From the NCBI RefSeq assembly GCF_035984655.1, contig NZ_JAXCHT010000007.1:62001-126000 (forward strand): a DNA stretch of 64,000 nt, given 5' to 3'. Positions 50,869-59,809 of this stretch are shown here, in pieces. Within the stretch, counting starts at the first letter, position 1. Every line of letters begins with the position of its first letter. The translations under genes and the position numbers were made by a program. The notes beneath the pieces are model-generated. The model ran no database searches, was not told the DNA's origin, and worked only from the letters and a program-made list of their open reading frames with translations. The DNA comes from Actimicrobium sp035984655 (GTDB taxonomy: Bacteria; Pseudomonadota; Gammaproteobacteria; Burkholderiales; Burkholderiaceae_D).

Positions 50869-51638
50869 TAGTGCGACCCTCCCAGATAGGCCTCAATCAC
50901 GGCAGGATTCTTCTGGACGTCGGAGGGCACGCCTTCCGCAATCGGCTTGCCGTAATCGAGCACCGTGATGCGATCGCACAATCCCATGACCAGCTTGACG
51001 TCATGCTCGATCAGCAAAATGGTTTTGCCTTCACTCTTGATCTTCACCAGCAGTTCGCGCAGGGCCAGTTTTTCGGTCGCGTTCATGCCGGCAGCAGGCT
51101 CATCCAGCGCCAGCAACTGCGGATCGGTGGCCAGCGCGCGGGCAATTTCGAGACGACGTTGGTCGCCGTAGGAAAGATGCCGCGCCGTGCGCTCGGCAAA
51201 GCGGGCGATGCCAACGAAATCCAGCAATTCCATGGCGCGCTTGCGAATATTGGCTTCTTCTTCGCGCGCCGCCTTGTAGCGCAAGACGGCGCCCAGCACG
51301 CCCTGATGGGTACGCACGTGGCGCCCGACCATGACGTTTTCGAGTGCGGTCATTTCACCAAACAGGCGAATGTTCTGGAAGGTGCGCGCAATGCCGGCCT
51401 TGGCGACTTCATACGGGGCCGACGGCGAATACGGCTTGCCGGCCAGCTCAAACGTGCCGCTGTCGGCCTGGTACAAGCCGGTGATGACGTTGAAGAAGGT
51501 GGTCTTGCCGGCGCCATTCGGCCCGATCAGACCGTAAATCTGCCCCTTGGTAATCTTCATGTTGACATCGGACAGCGCCTGCAGGCCGCCGAAACGCTTC
51601 GCCACACCGGCGATATTGAGGATGATTTGTTCGCTCAT
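50868..51638 (-). CDS. livG: Branched-chain amino acid ABC transporter ATPase LivG
   Basis: This 256-aa ABC ATPase has Walker A GPNGAGKTTF (about 38), the LivG-typical ARTFQNIRLFGEMTALENVM (about 84-103), the signature LSYGDQRRLEIARAL and Walker B LALDEPAAGMN. The C-terminal BCA-type extension ends in IEAYLG. It lies 8 bp after livM and is coupled to livF. In the complex LivG and LivF form the ATPase pair that drives transport through LivH and LivM. Confidence 0.96.
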   Translation of the reverse strand: MSEQIILNIAGVAKRFGGLQALSDVNMKITKGQIYGLIGPNGAGKTTFFNVITGLYQADSGTFELAGKPYSPSAPYEVAKAGIARTFQNIRLFGEMTALENVMVGRHVRTHQGVLGAVLRYKAAREEEANIRKRAMELLDFVGIARFAERTARHLSYGDQRRLEIARALATDPQLLALDEPAAGMNATEKLALRELLVKIKSEGKTILLIEHDVKLVMGLCDRITVLDYGKPIAEGVPSDVQKNPAVIEAYLGGSH

Positions 51639-51646
51639 GATTGTCC

Positions 51647-52861
51647 TTATGCCGCCACGATGCCGGTAGCCTGATTGCGGCTGTCACTGTCGCCGTCGGG
51701 ACGGTCCTCGTGTTTCGGTGCGGGCCACAATCCGGCCGGTCGGCTCAGCATGATGACCACCATCGCCAGGCCGTACAGCAACTGGCGCAGCACTTCAGCA
51801 TCGACCCAGACATGGCCGAACAGCGCCATCTGCACCGGCTCGACGGTATGGCGCAGCACCTCCGGCAATGCCGCCAGGATGATGCCGCCGAGGACGACGC
51901 CGGGAATATGGCCCATGCCGCCCAGCACCACCATCGCCAGCACCGCAATCGACTCGGTCAGCGAGAACGATTCCGGCGAGACAAAGCCCTGAAATGCAGC
52001 GAACATCGAGCCGGCCACGCCGCCAAAGGACGCGCCCATGGCAAACGCCAGCAGCTTGATGTTGCGGGTATTGATGCCCATCGCCTTGGCGGCAATTTCA
52101 TCTTCGCGGATCGCTACCCATGCACGCCCCAGGCGCGAGTTCTGCAACCGGATCGAGACAAAGATGATGCCGATGCACAGCGCCAGGAACAGAAAATAAT
52201 AGGCATTCACCGACGGCATCGAAAAATTGCCGATGATGACATTGGCGCGCGAGCCAGGCTCGCCTGCCAGCGAGACACCGAAGATGCGGATCGGATCGAT
52301 CAGGTTGATGCCTTGCGGGCCATTGGTGATGTTGACCGGGCCGTTCAGGTTGTTCATGAAAATACGAATGATTTCACCGAAGCCGAGCGTGACGATGGCC
52401 AGGTAATCGCCGCGCAATTTCAGCGTCGGCGCACCGAGCAACGCACCGAACACGCCAGCCAGCAGCGCCCCAAGCGGGACGATGAACCAGACTGACAGGT
52501 GAATGCCATGCTGCGTGATCTCCGGCCCGAACAAGGCGACCAGCGCCGTGCCGATGGCCGGGTACTGATTGACGAACGATTCGAGCACCACCGCAAACTG
52601 GGGCGACGCCAGCAGCGCCGTCATGTACGCGCCGAGCGCGTAGAACGCGATGTAGCCCAGATCCAGCAGACCGGCGAAGCCGACCACGATGTTCAGTCCC
52701 AGCGCCAACATGATGTAGAGCAGCGCGAAGTCCATGATGCGGACCCACGAATTGCCGTAGTTCTGCGCAAAAAACGGGAACGCGATGATGATCAGCGCAA
52801 TGATTGCCAGGCTGGTGTACGCCTTGCGCGGATTGTTTTTGGTATCAAAATAATTGGCCAT
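51647..52861 (-). CDS. livM: Branched-chain amino acid ABC transporter permease LivM
   Basis: This 404-aa permease has about nine to ten membrane spans. The family block GYIAFYALGAYMTALL (about 69-84), the coupling-loop region TLKLRGDYLAIVTLGFGEII (about 145-164) and IREDEIAAKAMGINTRNIKL (about 231-250) match LivM. A hydrophilic C-terminal tail (HEDRPDGDSDSRN) is somewhat longer than in E. coli. It lies 11 bp after livH. Confidence 0.96.
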   Translation of the reverse strand: MANYFDTKNNPRKAYTSLAIIALIIIAFPFFAQNYGNSWVRIMDFALLYIMLALGLNIVVGFAGLLDLGYIAFYALGAYMTALLASPQFAVVLESFVNQYPAIGTALVALFGPEITQHGIHLSVWFIVPLGALLAGVFGALLGAPTLKLRGDYLAIVTLGFGEIIRIFMNNLNGPVNITNGPQGINLIDPIRIFGVSLAGEPGSRANVIIGNFSMPSVNAYYFLFLALCIGIIFVSIRLQNSRLGRAWVAIREDEIAAKAMGINTRNIKLLAFAMGASFGGVAGSMFAAFQGFVSPESFSLTESIAVLAMVVLGGMGHIPGVVLGGIILAALPEVLRHTVEPVQMALFGHVWVDAEVLRQLLYGLAMVVIMLSRPAGLWPAPKHEDRPDGDSDSRNQATGIVAA

Positions 52862-52872
52862 GAGTGCGCTCC

Positions 52873-53802
52873 TTAAGCCCGGTCAGCAACGCGTTCGCCC
52901 ATCAGACCGGACGGTCGCAGCGTCAGGACGATGATCAACACCACGAAGGCAAAAATATCCTGGTAATGGCTGCCGAGGAAGCCGCCGGTCAGTTCGCCGA
53001 TATAACCAGCGCCCAGACTCTCAATCAGTCCCAGCAAGATCCCGCCCAGCATGGCGCCGTAAATATTGCCGATGCCGCCCAGCACTGCCGCCGAAAACGC
53101 TTTCAGGCCAGGCACGAATCCCATCGCGAATTGCGCCGATGCGTAGGTCGCGCCCCACATCACTCCCGCCACGGCGGCCAGCGCCGCACCGATGGCGAAG
53201 GTCATCACGATCACGGCATTGGAGTCCACCCCCATCAGCCCGGCCACGCGCGGGTTTTCGGCAGTGGCGCGCATGGCGCGGCCCATCTTGGTTTTTTCAA
53301 CAAGAATCACGAGGCCCAGCATCGACAGGCTGGCCAGGACCAGCAACATGACCTGGGTCGGCGTGATCAGCGCGCCGAGAATATGGAAGGACTCCGCCGA
53401 GATAACTTGTGGGAACAGCACCGGACTGCGGCCCCAGATCATCATTGCAAAGGTTTGCAGCAGGATCGACACGCCAATGGCGGTGATCAACGGTGCCAGC
53501 CGGGGCGCATTGCGCAGGCGACGATAAGCCACCCGTTCAATCAGCAGATTGACCGCGACGCAAATCGGAATCGCGCCACCAATGGCGATGATAACCTTGA
53601 CCACACCAGGCAGATCGGGCGCGACGCTCTGGACAATTTTGAGAATCGTGACGCCCGCCAGGGCGCCAATCATCAGCACGTCGCCATGGGCAAAATTAAT
53701 CAGGTTCAGCACGCCGTAAACCATCGTGTAACCGAGTGCGATCAGCGCATACATGCTGCCTAGCACCAGGCCATTGATGATTTGCTGGATAAAGGTATCC
53801 AT
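52873..53802 (-). CDS. livH: Branched-chain amino acid ABC transporter permease LivH
   Basis: This 309-aa permease has about eight spans. The N-terminal block MDTFIQQIINGLVLGSMYAL, followed by IALGYTMVYGVLNLINFAHGD, is the LivH signature. MGRAMRATAENPRVAGLMGV (about 187-206) is the coupling region. The ATG at 53802 fits the family; a frame open to 53847 is not family-like. It is the first gene of the operon, about 285 bases after a candidate promoter. A livK/livJ-type binding-protein gene is not next to it. Confidence 0.95.
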   Translation of the reverse strand: MDTFIQQIINGLVLGSMYALIALGYTMVYGVLNLINFAHGDVLMIGALAGVTILKIVQSVAPDLPGVVKVIIAIGGAIPICVAVNLLIERVAYRRLRNAPRLAPLITAIGVSILLQTFAMMIWGRSPVLFPQVISAESFHILGALITPTQVMLLVLASLSMLGLVILVEKTKMGRAMRATAENPRVAGLMGVDSNAVIVMTFAIGAALAAVAGVMWGATYASAQFAMGFVPGLKAFSAAVLGGIGNIYGAMLGGILLGLIESLGAGYIGELTGGFLGSHYQDIFAFVVLIIVLTLRPSGLMGERVADRA

Positions 53803-54192
53803 AATTTGCATCTTTCCAAAGTGACCGGAGAAAACCGGTGTGATCAATAAACAGCGATGGCCTGAGACCCATCACAGGGAATCAGCCGGACAGACTGGTG
53901 CTACCGTTGAGTCTTGTTTCTGGTGGCGAATGATGTCAGGGCAAACCTGGGACATCCGGGGAATGTGATGTGCATGAAGCCGTGTCTCCTGAATATTTGT
54001 GCCAGTGCCTGACGGCCTGGTTTTGTACGGCGTCGCGAACTCTGACCTGCATTGAGTGCAGGAAGTTCGGCGTTGCAAAACTGCCTGATTTTAATTGTAT
54101 AAATGAATAACATTCAAACAATTTATTCCGTTGTCCGATAATAACGAGGAAGCCTAAGAACTTACAACGGAAAACTTGCTGCTATCCAGAAT
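53803..54192. other. 390-bp gene-free stretch between livH and ispH
   Basis: No coding frame here is supported. The part at 54085-54135 is AT-rich, unlike the rest of the window, and holds the promoter listed below. If that promoter is used, livH has a leader of about 285 nt, long enough for a regulatory structure. I could not identify a known riboswitch. Confidence 0.6.
54094..54121 (-). promoter_or_regulatory. Candidate promoter of livHMGF with embedded dyad
   Basis: On the minus strand TTGTTT (54121-54116) and TACAAT (54099-54094) are 16 bases apart. The spacer contains a short dyad, TGAAT-GTT-ATTCA (54103-54115), which could be a regulator site. Confidence 0.5.
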
Positions 54193-55146
54193 TTAGTTTT
54201 GATCTGCCCGAATGCCGCTCAGCCCCTTGGGCATCGGAAATGTGACGTGTTCTTCCACGCCATCAAGCACACGCACGCTGTTGACGCCGCATTCCTTCAA
54301 GCGGGTGATGACCGCCTGCACCAGCAGTTCCGGAGCGGACGCGCCGGCGGTGACCCCGATGCGGCGCTTGCCGGTCAACCAGGCCGGATCAATTTGCCCG
54401 GCGTTATCGACCATGAACGCCTGCACCCCTTTTTTCTCGGCGACTTCACGCAAGCGATTCGAATTCGAGCTGTTTGGGCTGCCGACCACGATCACCAGCT
54501 CCACTTGTGGGGCCATGAACTTGACGGCTTCCTGCCGGTTGGTTGTGGCATAGCAGATATCGGCTTTTTTGGGTTCGGCGATATCCGGGAAACGGTACTT
54601 TAGCGCAGCGATGATGTCAGCCGTATCGTCTACCGACAGCGTGGTTTGCGAAACGAACGCCAGCATGTCTGGCCGGGCGACGTCCAGCTGTGCGACGTCG
54701 TCAATGGTTTCGACCAGATACATGCCCTGCTCGGACTGGCCCATCGTCCCTTCGACTTCGGGATGACCGTCGTGGCCGATCATGATGATTTCCCGGCCTT
54801 CGCGACGCATCTTGGCCACTTCCATATGCACCTTGGTCACCAGCGGACAGGTTGCATCGAAAATCAGCAAGCCGCGTTCCAGTGCTTCCGCCTGCACGGC
54901 CTTCGAGACACCGTGTGCGGAAAACACCACTGTTTGCCCGGTCGGCACGTCGGCCAGCTCCTCGATGAAGATGGCGCCCTTGTTGCGCAAGTCGTCCACC
55001 ACGTAGGCATTGTGGACGATCTCGTGACGCACATAAATGGGGGCGCCAAACTGGATCAAGGCCCGTTCGACAATCTCGATCGCGCGGTCGACGCCGGCAC
55101 AAAAACCGCGCGGTTGCGCCAACAGGATTTCTTTGTTTTCAGTCAT
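54193..55146 (-). CDS. ispH: 4-hydroxy-3-methylbut-2-enyl diphosphate reductase
   Basis: IspH is the last enzyme of the MEP isoprenoid pathway and makes IPP and DMAPP using a [4Fe-4S] cluster. The three cluster cysteines are in RGFCAGVDRA (about 15), FDATCPLVTKVH (about 99) and DICYATTN (about 199). The catalytic Glu lies in HPEVEGTMGQ. The 317-aa length is normal. The ATG at 55146 gives the usual MTENKEILLAQPRGFCAG start. It follows fkpB by 27 bp, a pairing common across proteobacteria. Confidence 0.98.
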   Translation of the reverse strand: MTENKEILLAQPRGFCAGVDRAIEIVERALIQFGAPIYVRHEIVHNAYVVDDLRNKGAIFIEELADVPTGQTVVFSAHGVSKAVQAEALERGLLIFDATCPLVTKVHMEVAKMRREGREIIMIGHDGHPEVEGTMGQSEQGMYLVETIDDVAQLDVARPDMLAFVSQTTLSVDDTADIIAALKYRFPDIAEPKKADICYATTNRQEAVKFMAPQVELVIVVGSPNSSNSNRLREVAEKKGVQAFMVDNAGQIDPAWLTGKRRIGVTAGASAPELLVQAVITRLKECGVNSVRVLDGVEEHVTFPMPKGLSGIRADQN

Positions 55147-55173
55147 GACGAAGCCTCGTGCGACACGCACACA

Positions 55174-55629
55174 TTAAAGAATACCAATGATTTTTACCTC
55201 AAATTTCAGTGCCTGACCGGCCAGCGGATGATTGAAATCAAACACCGTGTCGTCACCGTCAAGTTCCCGCAAGACACCGGCAAATCGGCCGCCGCCGGGG
55301 GCATTGAATTCAACCACGTCGCCGACGCTGTACTGCTCGCCAAACTGCGAGTTTTCAGCCAGCGTGGCCTGGGAAACACGTTGAATCAGATCTGGATTGC
55401 GTGGCCCGAATGCCTGCTCCGCAGGCAGCTCGAACACCTGATGCACGCCCTCGCCCAAGCCGATCAGCTGCGACTCGAGAAATGGAGCCAGTTGGCCGCT
55501 GCCCAGTTGCAGCGTCGCTGGATTGCCATCGAACGTGGTGACGATTTCCTGACCATCGGCCGCAGCAAGGCGGTAGTGCAAAGTCAGATAAGCCCCGGCA
55601 GTGACCACCGGCTGTGTGGTATTCGACAT
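55174..55629 (-). CDS. fkpB: FKBP-type peptidyl-prolyl isomerase, SlpA/FkpB type
   Basis: This 151-aa protein has an FKBP fold with the inserted IF domain (about 70-130) characteristic of SlpA/SlyD proteins. LHYRLAAADGQEIVTTFDG (about 18-36) and PAEQAFGPRNPDLIQRV (about 69-85) are recognisable. It has no His-rich tail, which separates it from SlyD. Family members are folding helpers, and some aid Fe-S or ribosome-linked clients. The ATG at 55629 has an AGGA eight bases upstream. It is divergent from radC and co-directional with ispH. Confidence 0.94.
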   Translation of the reverse strand: MSNTTQPVVTAGAYLTLHYRLAAADGQEIVTTFDGNPATLQLGSGQLAPFLESQLIGLGEGVHQVFELPAEQAFGPRNPDLIQRVSQATLAENSQFGEQYSVGDVVEFNAPGGGRFAGVLRELDGDDTVFDFNHPLAGQALKFEVKIIGIL

Positions 55630-55745
55630 CAAACAATCCTGAAAAGCAAAAGAGTCGCCATTTTAAGCCACGATCCAACCAAGGGTCGCGGCTTTCTTGC
55701 CGGACGGCGTACGATCAGCCATCTTGCCGACGGGAGATGCAAGCA

Positions 55746-56420
55746 ATGCCAATTCCTGACTGGCCGCGCGACCAGCGGCCGCGCGAACGCCTGATTTGTC
55801 ACGGGGCGGCTGCCCTGTCGGACGCCGAGTTGCTGGCCGTATTCTTGCGCGTCGGCGTGGCCGGAAAGACAGCGGTGGATCTGGCGCGCGACATGGTGAC
55901 GCACTTCGGCTCGTTGCGCGGCCTGTTTCATGCAAGCGTGGAGCAGTTCTCCGAATTGCATGGACTGGGCCCGGCCAAGTTTGCGCAACTTCAAGCGGTG
56001 ATGGAACTCGCCAAACGCGCATTGGCCGAAGAGCTCAGGAGCGGCATCGCGCTACAGTCGCCGCAACTGGTGCAGCGCTATTTGCAGCATCTGCTCGCCG
56101 GTAAGGCGCACGAGTGTTTCCTCGTGCTGTATGTCGACGTGCAAAATCGTTTGATCGCGACCGAGGAAATGGCACGCGGCACGGTGACACATGCGAGTGT
56201 GCATGCGCGCGAGATCGTCAAGGCGGCGCTGCGTCACAACGCCGCGGCCGTTTTTCTGGCACACAATCACCCCTCCGGCGTACCGACACCAAGTAAAAGC
56301 GACCTGGCACTGACACAGCGTCTCAAACAGGCACTGGACCTCATCGAGGTCAAGGTGCTCGACCATTTTGTGGTCGCCGGTAATCTGGCGTATTCCTTCG
56401 CCACACACGGCGAGCTGTAG
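55746..56420 (+). CDS. radC: RadC family JAMM-domain protein
   Basis: This 224-aa protein has a helix-hairpin-helix N-terminal part (HGLGPAKFAQLQAVMELAKR) and a JAB1/MPN-like domain with the metal motif HNHPSGVPTPSKSD (about 173-186). The original DNA-repair assignment of RadC was later withdrawn, so the true function is uncertain. The ATG at 55746 begins MPIPDWPRDQRPRERL, the usual start. It precedes rpmB-rpmG by 142 bp, in the standard proteobacterial order, but those genes have their own promoter. Confidence 0.94.
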   Translation: MPIPDWPRDQRPRERLICHGAAALSDAELLAVFLRVGVAGKTAVDLARDMVTHFGSLRGLFHASVEQFSELHGLGPAKFAQLQAVMELAKRALAEELRSGIALQSPQLVQRYLQHLLAGKAHECFLVLYVDVQNRLIATEEMARGTVTHASVHAREIVKAALRHNAAAVFLAHNHPSGVPTPSKSDLALTQRLKQALDLIEVKVLDHFVVAGNLAYSFATHGEL

Positions 56421-56493
56421 GGAGGTTTTTTCCGGCAGGCTAAATTGTGACTTTTTTTCTTATGCAGAAGACACAGTTGTTTTTCGCAAGTCG

Positions 56494-56522
56494 TTGAATA
56501 AGCTCGTTTTTTTGGTTATACT
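56494..56522 (+). promoter_or_regulatory. Candidate sigma-70 promoter of rpmB-rpmG
   Basis: TTGAAT (56494-56499) and TATACT (56517-56522) are exactly 17 bases apart. Transcription would begin near 56529, about 34 bases before rpmB. An AAGGAG ribosome site follows at about 56549. Confidence 0.75.
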
Positions 56523-56562
56523 CACTTTTTTTCCAATTTCGGAAATATTTAAGGAGTGAGAT

Positions 56563-56799
56563 ATGGCACGTGTTTGCCAAGTCACTGGGAAAAAGCCGAT
56601 GGTCGGCAACAATGTTTCCCATGCAAACAACAAGACGAAACGCCGCTTTTTGCCGAACTTGCAAAGACGCCGCATTTTTGTCGAATCCGAGAATCGCTGG
56701 GTTTCCCTGCGCCTGTCCAACGCTGGTTTGCGTGTCATCGACAAACTCGGCATCGACGCCGTGCTGGTTGACATGCGCGCGCGCGGCGAAAAAGTCTAA
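56563..56799 (+). CDS. rpmB: 50S ribosomal protein L28
   Basis: L28 is a small basic protein of the large subunit, near the exit site. The 78-aa sequence starts MARVCQVTGKKPMVGNNVSH, with the conserved TKRRFLPNLQ and the end IDAVLVDMRARGEKV. It has a strong AAGGAG ribosome site. It is followed 24 bp later by rpmG in the usual pair and shares the promoter at 56494-56522. Confidence 0.98.
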   Translation: MARVCQVTGKKPMVGNNVSHANNKTKRRFLPNLQRRRIFVESENRWVSLRLSNAGLRVIDKLGIDAVLVDMRARGEKV

Positions 56800-56823
56800 C
56801 TAGCAGAATAAAGAGGAATCATC

Positions 56824-56991
56824 ATGGCTAAATCTGGCCGCGACAAAATCAAGCTGGAATCGACCGCAGGCACGGGTCACTTCTACACGACCACCAAGAA
56901 CAAGCGCACCACGCCTGAAAAAATGTCGATCATGAAGTTCGACCCGAAAGCGCGTAAGCATGTTGAGTACAAGGAAACCAAGATCAAGTAA
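56824..56991 (+). CDS. rpmG: 50S ribosomal protein L33
   Basis: This 55-aa protein starts MAKSGRDKIKLESTAGTGHF and ends KHVEYKETKIK, clearly L33. It is the cysteine-free, zinc-independent form, lacking the CxxC pairs of zinc-binding L33 paralogues. A GAGGAATCATC ribosome site precedes the ATG. It is transcribed with rpmB and ends before a strong terminator. Confidence 0.98.
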   Translation: MAKSGRDKIKLESTAGTGHFYTTTKNKRTTPEKMSIMKFDPKARKHVEYKETKIK

Positions 56992-57020
56992 TTTGATCCT
57001 GTGTTTGCCGAGAACGACCG

Positions 57021-57052
57021 AAGCCGTTTGCTGATGCAGACGGCTTTTTTTT
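57021..57052 (+). terminator. Terminator of rpmB-rpmG
   Basis: An AGCCGT/ACGGCT stem with a 12-base loop that can itself partly pair is followed by eight T residues, about 30 bases past the rpmG stop codon. Confidence 0.87.
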
Positions 57053-57074
57053 GCCTCGGCGCGGAACCAGTGGC

Positions 57075-57106
57075 AAAAAAAAGCGACTCCCAAGGGAGTC
57101 GCTTTT
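57075..57106 (-). terminator. Terminator of the desaturase gene
   Basis: The stem AAAGCGACTCCC/GGGAGTCGCTTT with a short loop is followed on the minus strand by a run of T residues, 41 bases past the desaturase stop codon. Confidence 0.9.
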
Positions 57107-57146
57107 TCAGTTCAGCGACCTGCAGCAGGTCGTCAGCGCAATCGCA

Positions 57147-58349
57147 TCAAGCGTAACTGCGCAAACGCAGCGAAAAGTCCTGCAATCCCTTGATGCCCGA
57201 CGCCTCGGCGCGACTGCACCAATCTTGCAACTGATGCAGCAATTGATCGCGACTGCTGTGCGAACGCTCCCAGATGGCACTGAGTTCGCTGCGCATTTCA
57301 TGCATCGTTTGCAATGGCTTGCTGTGTGCGAACAACTCGCGCAACTGCTGTTGCTGGGTCAGGCCAAGTTTGGCCGGTTCGCGATGCAACAGGCGTTTCG
57401 ATGACTTCAGGAAGCCGGATTCGAGCTTGGCCTTGCTGCGCAAATGTTCCAGCTCGTCGTGCCAGGTCGCCTTGATCGACTTCGCATACTTGGCCATGAC
57501 TTCGTAGCGGTTGGAAATCACCGACTGCAGCGTATCAAAATCGGCAGCCATTTTTTGACGATCAAATTTTGGCGCCGGCGCTATCTTCTTGACCTTGGCC
57601 AGCCCGACCATTTCCATCATGCGGATATACATCCAGCCAATGTCGAATTCATACCACTTCGACGACAGCTTGGCCGAGGTACCAAAGGTGTGGTGATTGT
57701 TATGCAGTTCTTCGCCGCCAATCAGGATGCCGAATGGGATGATGTTGCGTGAGGCGTCGGCGCAATCGTAATTGCGATAACCCCAGTAATGGCCGATGCC
57801 ATTGATGATGCCGGCTGCGGTGATCGGAATCCACATCATCTGGACTGCCCACACCGTCATGCCCAACACACCAAACAGCAGCACGTCGATGATCATCATC
57901 AAGCCAACGCCCTGCCAGCTGAAGCGCGTGTACAGGTTGTGTTCGATCCAGTCGTCAGGCGTGCCGTGACCGTACTTTTCGATAGTCTCCATGTTCTTGG
58001 ACTCGGCGCGATACATTTCCGAGCCGGTCAGGAGAACGTTCTTGATACCGCGCGTCACCGGGCTATGCGGATCGTCGACGGTTTCGCATTTGGCGTGGTG
58101 CTTGCGGTGAATCGCCGCCCATTCCTTGGTGACCATGCCTGAGGTCAGCCAGATCCAGAAACGGAAAAAATGACTTGGCAACGGATGCAAGTCCAGCGCC
58201 CGGTGGGCCTGATGACGGTGCAGATAAATGGTGACGCCGGCAATCGTGATGTGCGTGACGACCATCGTATAGATGAATACCTGCCAGTTACTTGCGCCGG
58301 TCAGGCCATGCATCAGGAAATTGAGAACCGCGTTGAAAACTGTGTCCAA
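57147..58349 (-). CDS. Acyl-lipid/acyl-CoA fatty acid desaturase, delta-9 type
   Basis: This membrane di-iron desaturase introduces a double bond into membrane fatty acids and helps adjust fluidity in the cold. The 400-aa protein shows three histidine boxes: HRHQAHR (about 44-50), HRKHHAK (about 81-87) and HNNHHTF (about 218-224). Four membrane spans occupy the first 200 residues. The C-terminal 130 residues are hydrophilic and helical (MRSELSAIWERSHSSRDQLL), an extension found in related betaproteobacterial proteins and absent from plain delta-9 desaturases. It is a single gene with its own terminator. Confidence 0.92.
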   Translation of the reverse strand: MDTVFNAVLNFLMHGLTGASNWQVFIYTMVVTHITIAGVTIYLHRHQAHRALDLHPLPSHFFRFWIWLTSGMVTKEWAAIHRKHHAKCETVDDPHSPVTRGIKNVLLTGSEMYRAESKNMETIEKYGHGTPDDWIEHNLYTRFSWQGVGLMMIIDVLLFGVLGMTVWAVQMMWIPITAAGIINGIGHYWGYRNYDCADASRNIIPFGILIGGEELHNNHHTFGTSAKLSSKWYEFDIGWMYIRMMEMVGLAKVKKIAPAPKFDRQKMAADFDTLQSVISNRYEVMAKYAKSIKATWHDELEHLRSKAKLESGFLKSSKRLLHREPAKLGLTQQQQLRELFAHSKPLQTMHEMRSELSAIWERSHSSRDQLLHQLQDWCSRAEASGIKGLQDFSLRLRSYA

Positions 58350-58441
58350 AGTAGCACTACTCCAAGGTTATGAGATTGGCTGCCGGTGACGCCGAAAGGG
58401 CGATCCTGCATATCCTGATTTTGCTCGCGATTGTACGCGCT

Positions 58442-59803
58442 TTATCGGTCCGCGCCCACTGATGGCGGAGTGACATCGTCGCTTGAAACCGGCACCGTCG
58501 GCGCCATGAATATAGGCAGACGATCATTGAGGATGCGTATTTCACGCTGGTTGAATGGAACCGCAATGTGATTGTTCTTCAACGTCTGCCAGATCGCCCG
58601 GTTGACCTTCGACAGGATATTGCTCCGACCATTTTCCGGGTCGGCAATCCAGAAGCCTACTTCGACTTCCAGTCCATCGGCGCCAAAGCGTTGCAGGTTG
58701 GCCGTCACGCCAGGTTTCGTCAAGACGCGATCAATCGAAGCAACTGCCGCCTCAAGCAACGGCAGCACGGACTCGATATCCGTATCGTAGGACACCGTCA
58801 CCTGCGTCTTGAGCCACAACGCGCGATCGGTCAGCGAATAATTCTGCACCGGACCGGAGACAAACAATTCATTGGGAATGACCGACTCGATCCCGTCCAG
58901 GCCGCGCAATACCGTATAGCGTGTGTTAATGCGGGTGACCTGGCCGTAGAACCTGTCGACGGTCACCATGTCACCGACGGCCATGCTGCGTTCCAGCAGG
59001 ATCACGAAACCCGAGACATAACTGCCGACGATTTTTTGCAGTCCAAGTCCAAGGCCGACGCCAAGCGCGCCACCGAACACGGACAGGACAGTCAGGTCGA
59101 TTCCCACCAGCGACAGGCTGACCAATACTGCAATCAGGATCAGCAAAGCCCGCGCCATGCGCGCCATTACGGCGCGCAATGACGAATGCACCGACTCCAG
59201 ACGCATGAGTCGCTGTTCCAGCCCGGCGCCGGCCCACAATGCCAGCAACAAGGTGAGCAGCACGGACCCGACCGCCTGCAGTATCGTCAGCAGCGAGACC
59301 TTGTTGCGGCCCAGCGGCAGCACCGTCTTTTCGAGGGAGTCGATCAGATCCGGCCACAGGCCGGTGATATACATGGCGAACCCGGTCCACACCACCAGGG
59401 TAATGAGTTTTTCGAACACCATGACGGCATCGCCGACCCGCCCGGTACGGGCAAACACCCGACGCAACACATACAGACTCAGGCGCACCAGAACGAAACA
59501 AGCCACCAGCGGAATTGCCACGTTCAGCAGATTGACATGCTGGGTCCGCGCGAGAATGGGTCGGATCAACAGGATTAGCCCGAGCGCAATCGAGGGCGAC
59601 AAAACGCGTGAAAAACTTTCCAGTCCGATGCGCAGAATGCCCGCATTGCTGTCCTTGGCCGCAAAGCCAAGCCGGATCAGGCGCGCCAGAATCCAGCCGA
59701 CCAGCAGGCATCCGGCCAGCACCGCGACCTGCCAGAACACAGCCGGCTGCTGCAGATCGGACCAGAGGTCAAGCAACTGCTCGGAAAGAAAAGACTGTGT
59801 CAT
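58442..59803 (-). CDS. MscS-family mechanosensitive ion channel
   Basis: This 453-aa protein has about five or six N-terminal spans. The pore-lining helix region SVFGGALGVGLGLGLQKIVG (about 231-250) and the cytoplasmic beta domain VILLERSMAVGDMVTV (about 257-272) follow. MscS channels open under membrane tension and release solutes on osmotic downshock. It is larger than E. coli MscS (286 aa), with extra N-terminal spans as in YbdG/YjeP-like members. It starts six bases after the rsmB stop codon and is probably co-transcribed with it. Confidence 0.92.
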   Translation of the reverse strand: MTQSFLSEQLLDLWSDLQQPAVFWQVAVLAGCLLVGWILARLIRLGFAAKDSNAGILRIGLESFSRVLSPSIALGLILLIRPILARTQHVNLLNVAIPLVACFVLVRLSLYVLRRVFARTGRVGDAVMVFEKLITLVVWTGFAMYITGLWPDLIDSLEKTVLPLGRNKVSLLTILQAVGSVLLTLLLALWAGAGLEQRLMRLESVHSSLRAVMARMARALLILIAVLVSLSLVGIDLTVLSVFGGALGVGLGLGLQKIVGSYVSGFVILLERSMAVGDMVTVDRFYGQVTRINTRYTVLRGLDGIESVIPNELFVSGPVQNYSLTDRALWLKTQVTVSYDTDIESVLPLLEAAVASIDRVLTKPGVTANLQRFGADGLEVEVGFWIADPENGRSNILSKVNRAIWQTLKNNHIAVPFNQREIRILNDRLPIFMAPTVPVSSDDVTPPSVGADR

Positions 59804-59809
59804 TGGCGT

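Noticed and set aside
53872..54121. Three small overlapping minus-strand frames between livH and ispH
   Set aside because: They overlap one another in different frames, lack ribosome sites and cover the likely promoter.
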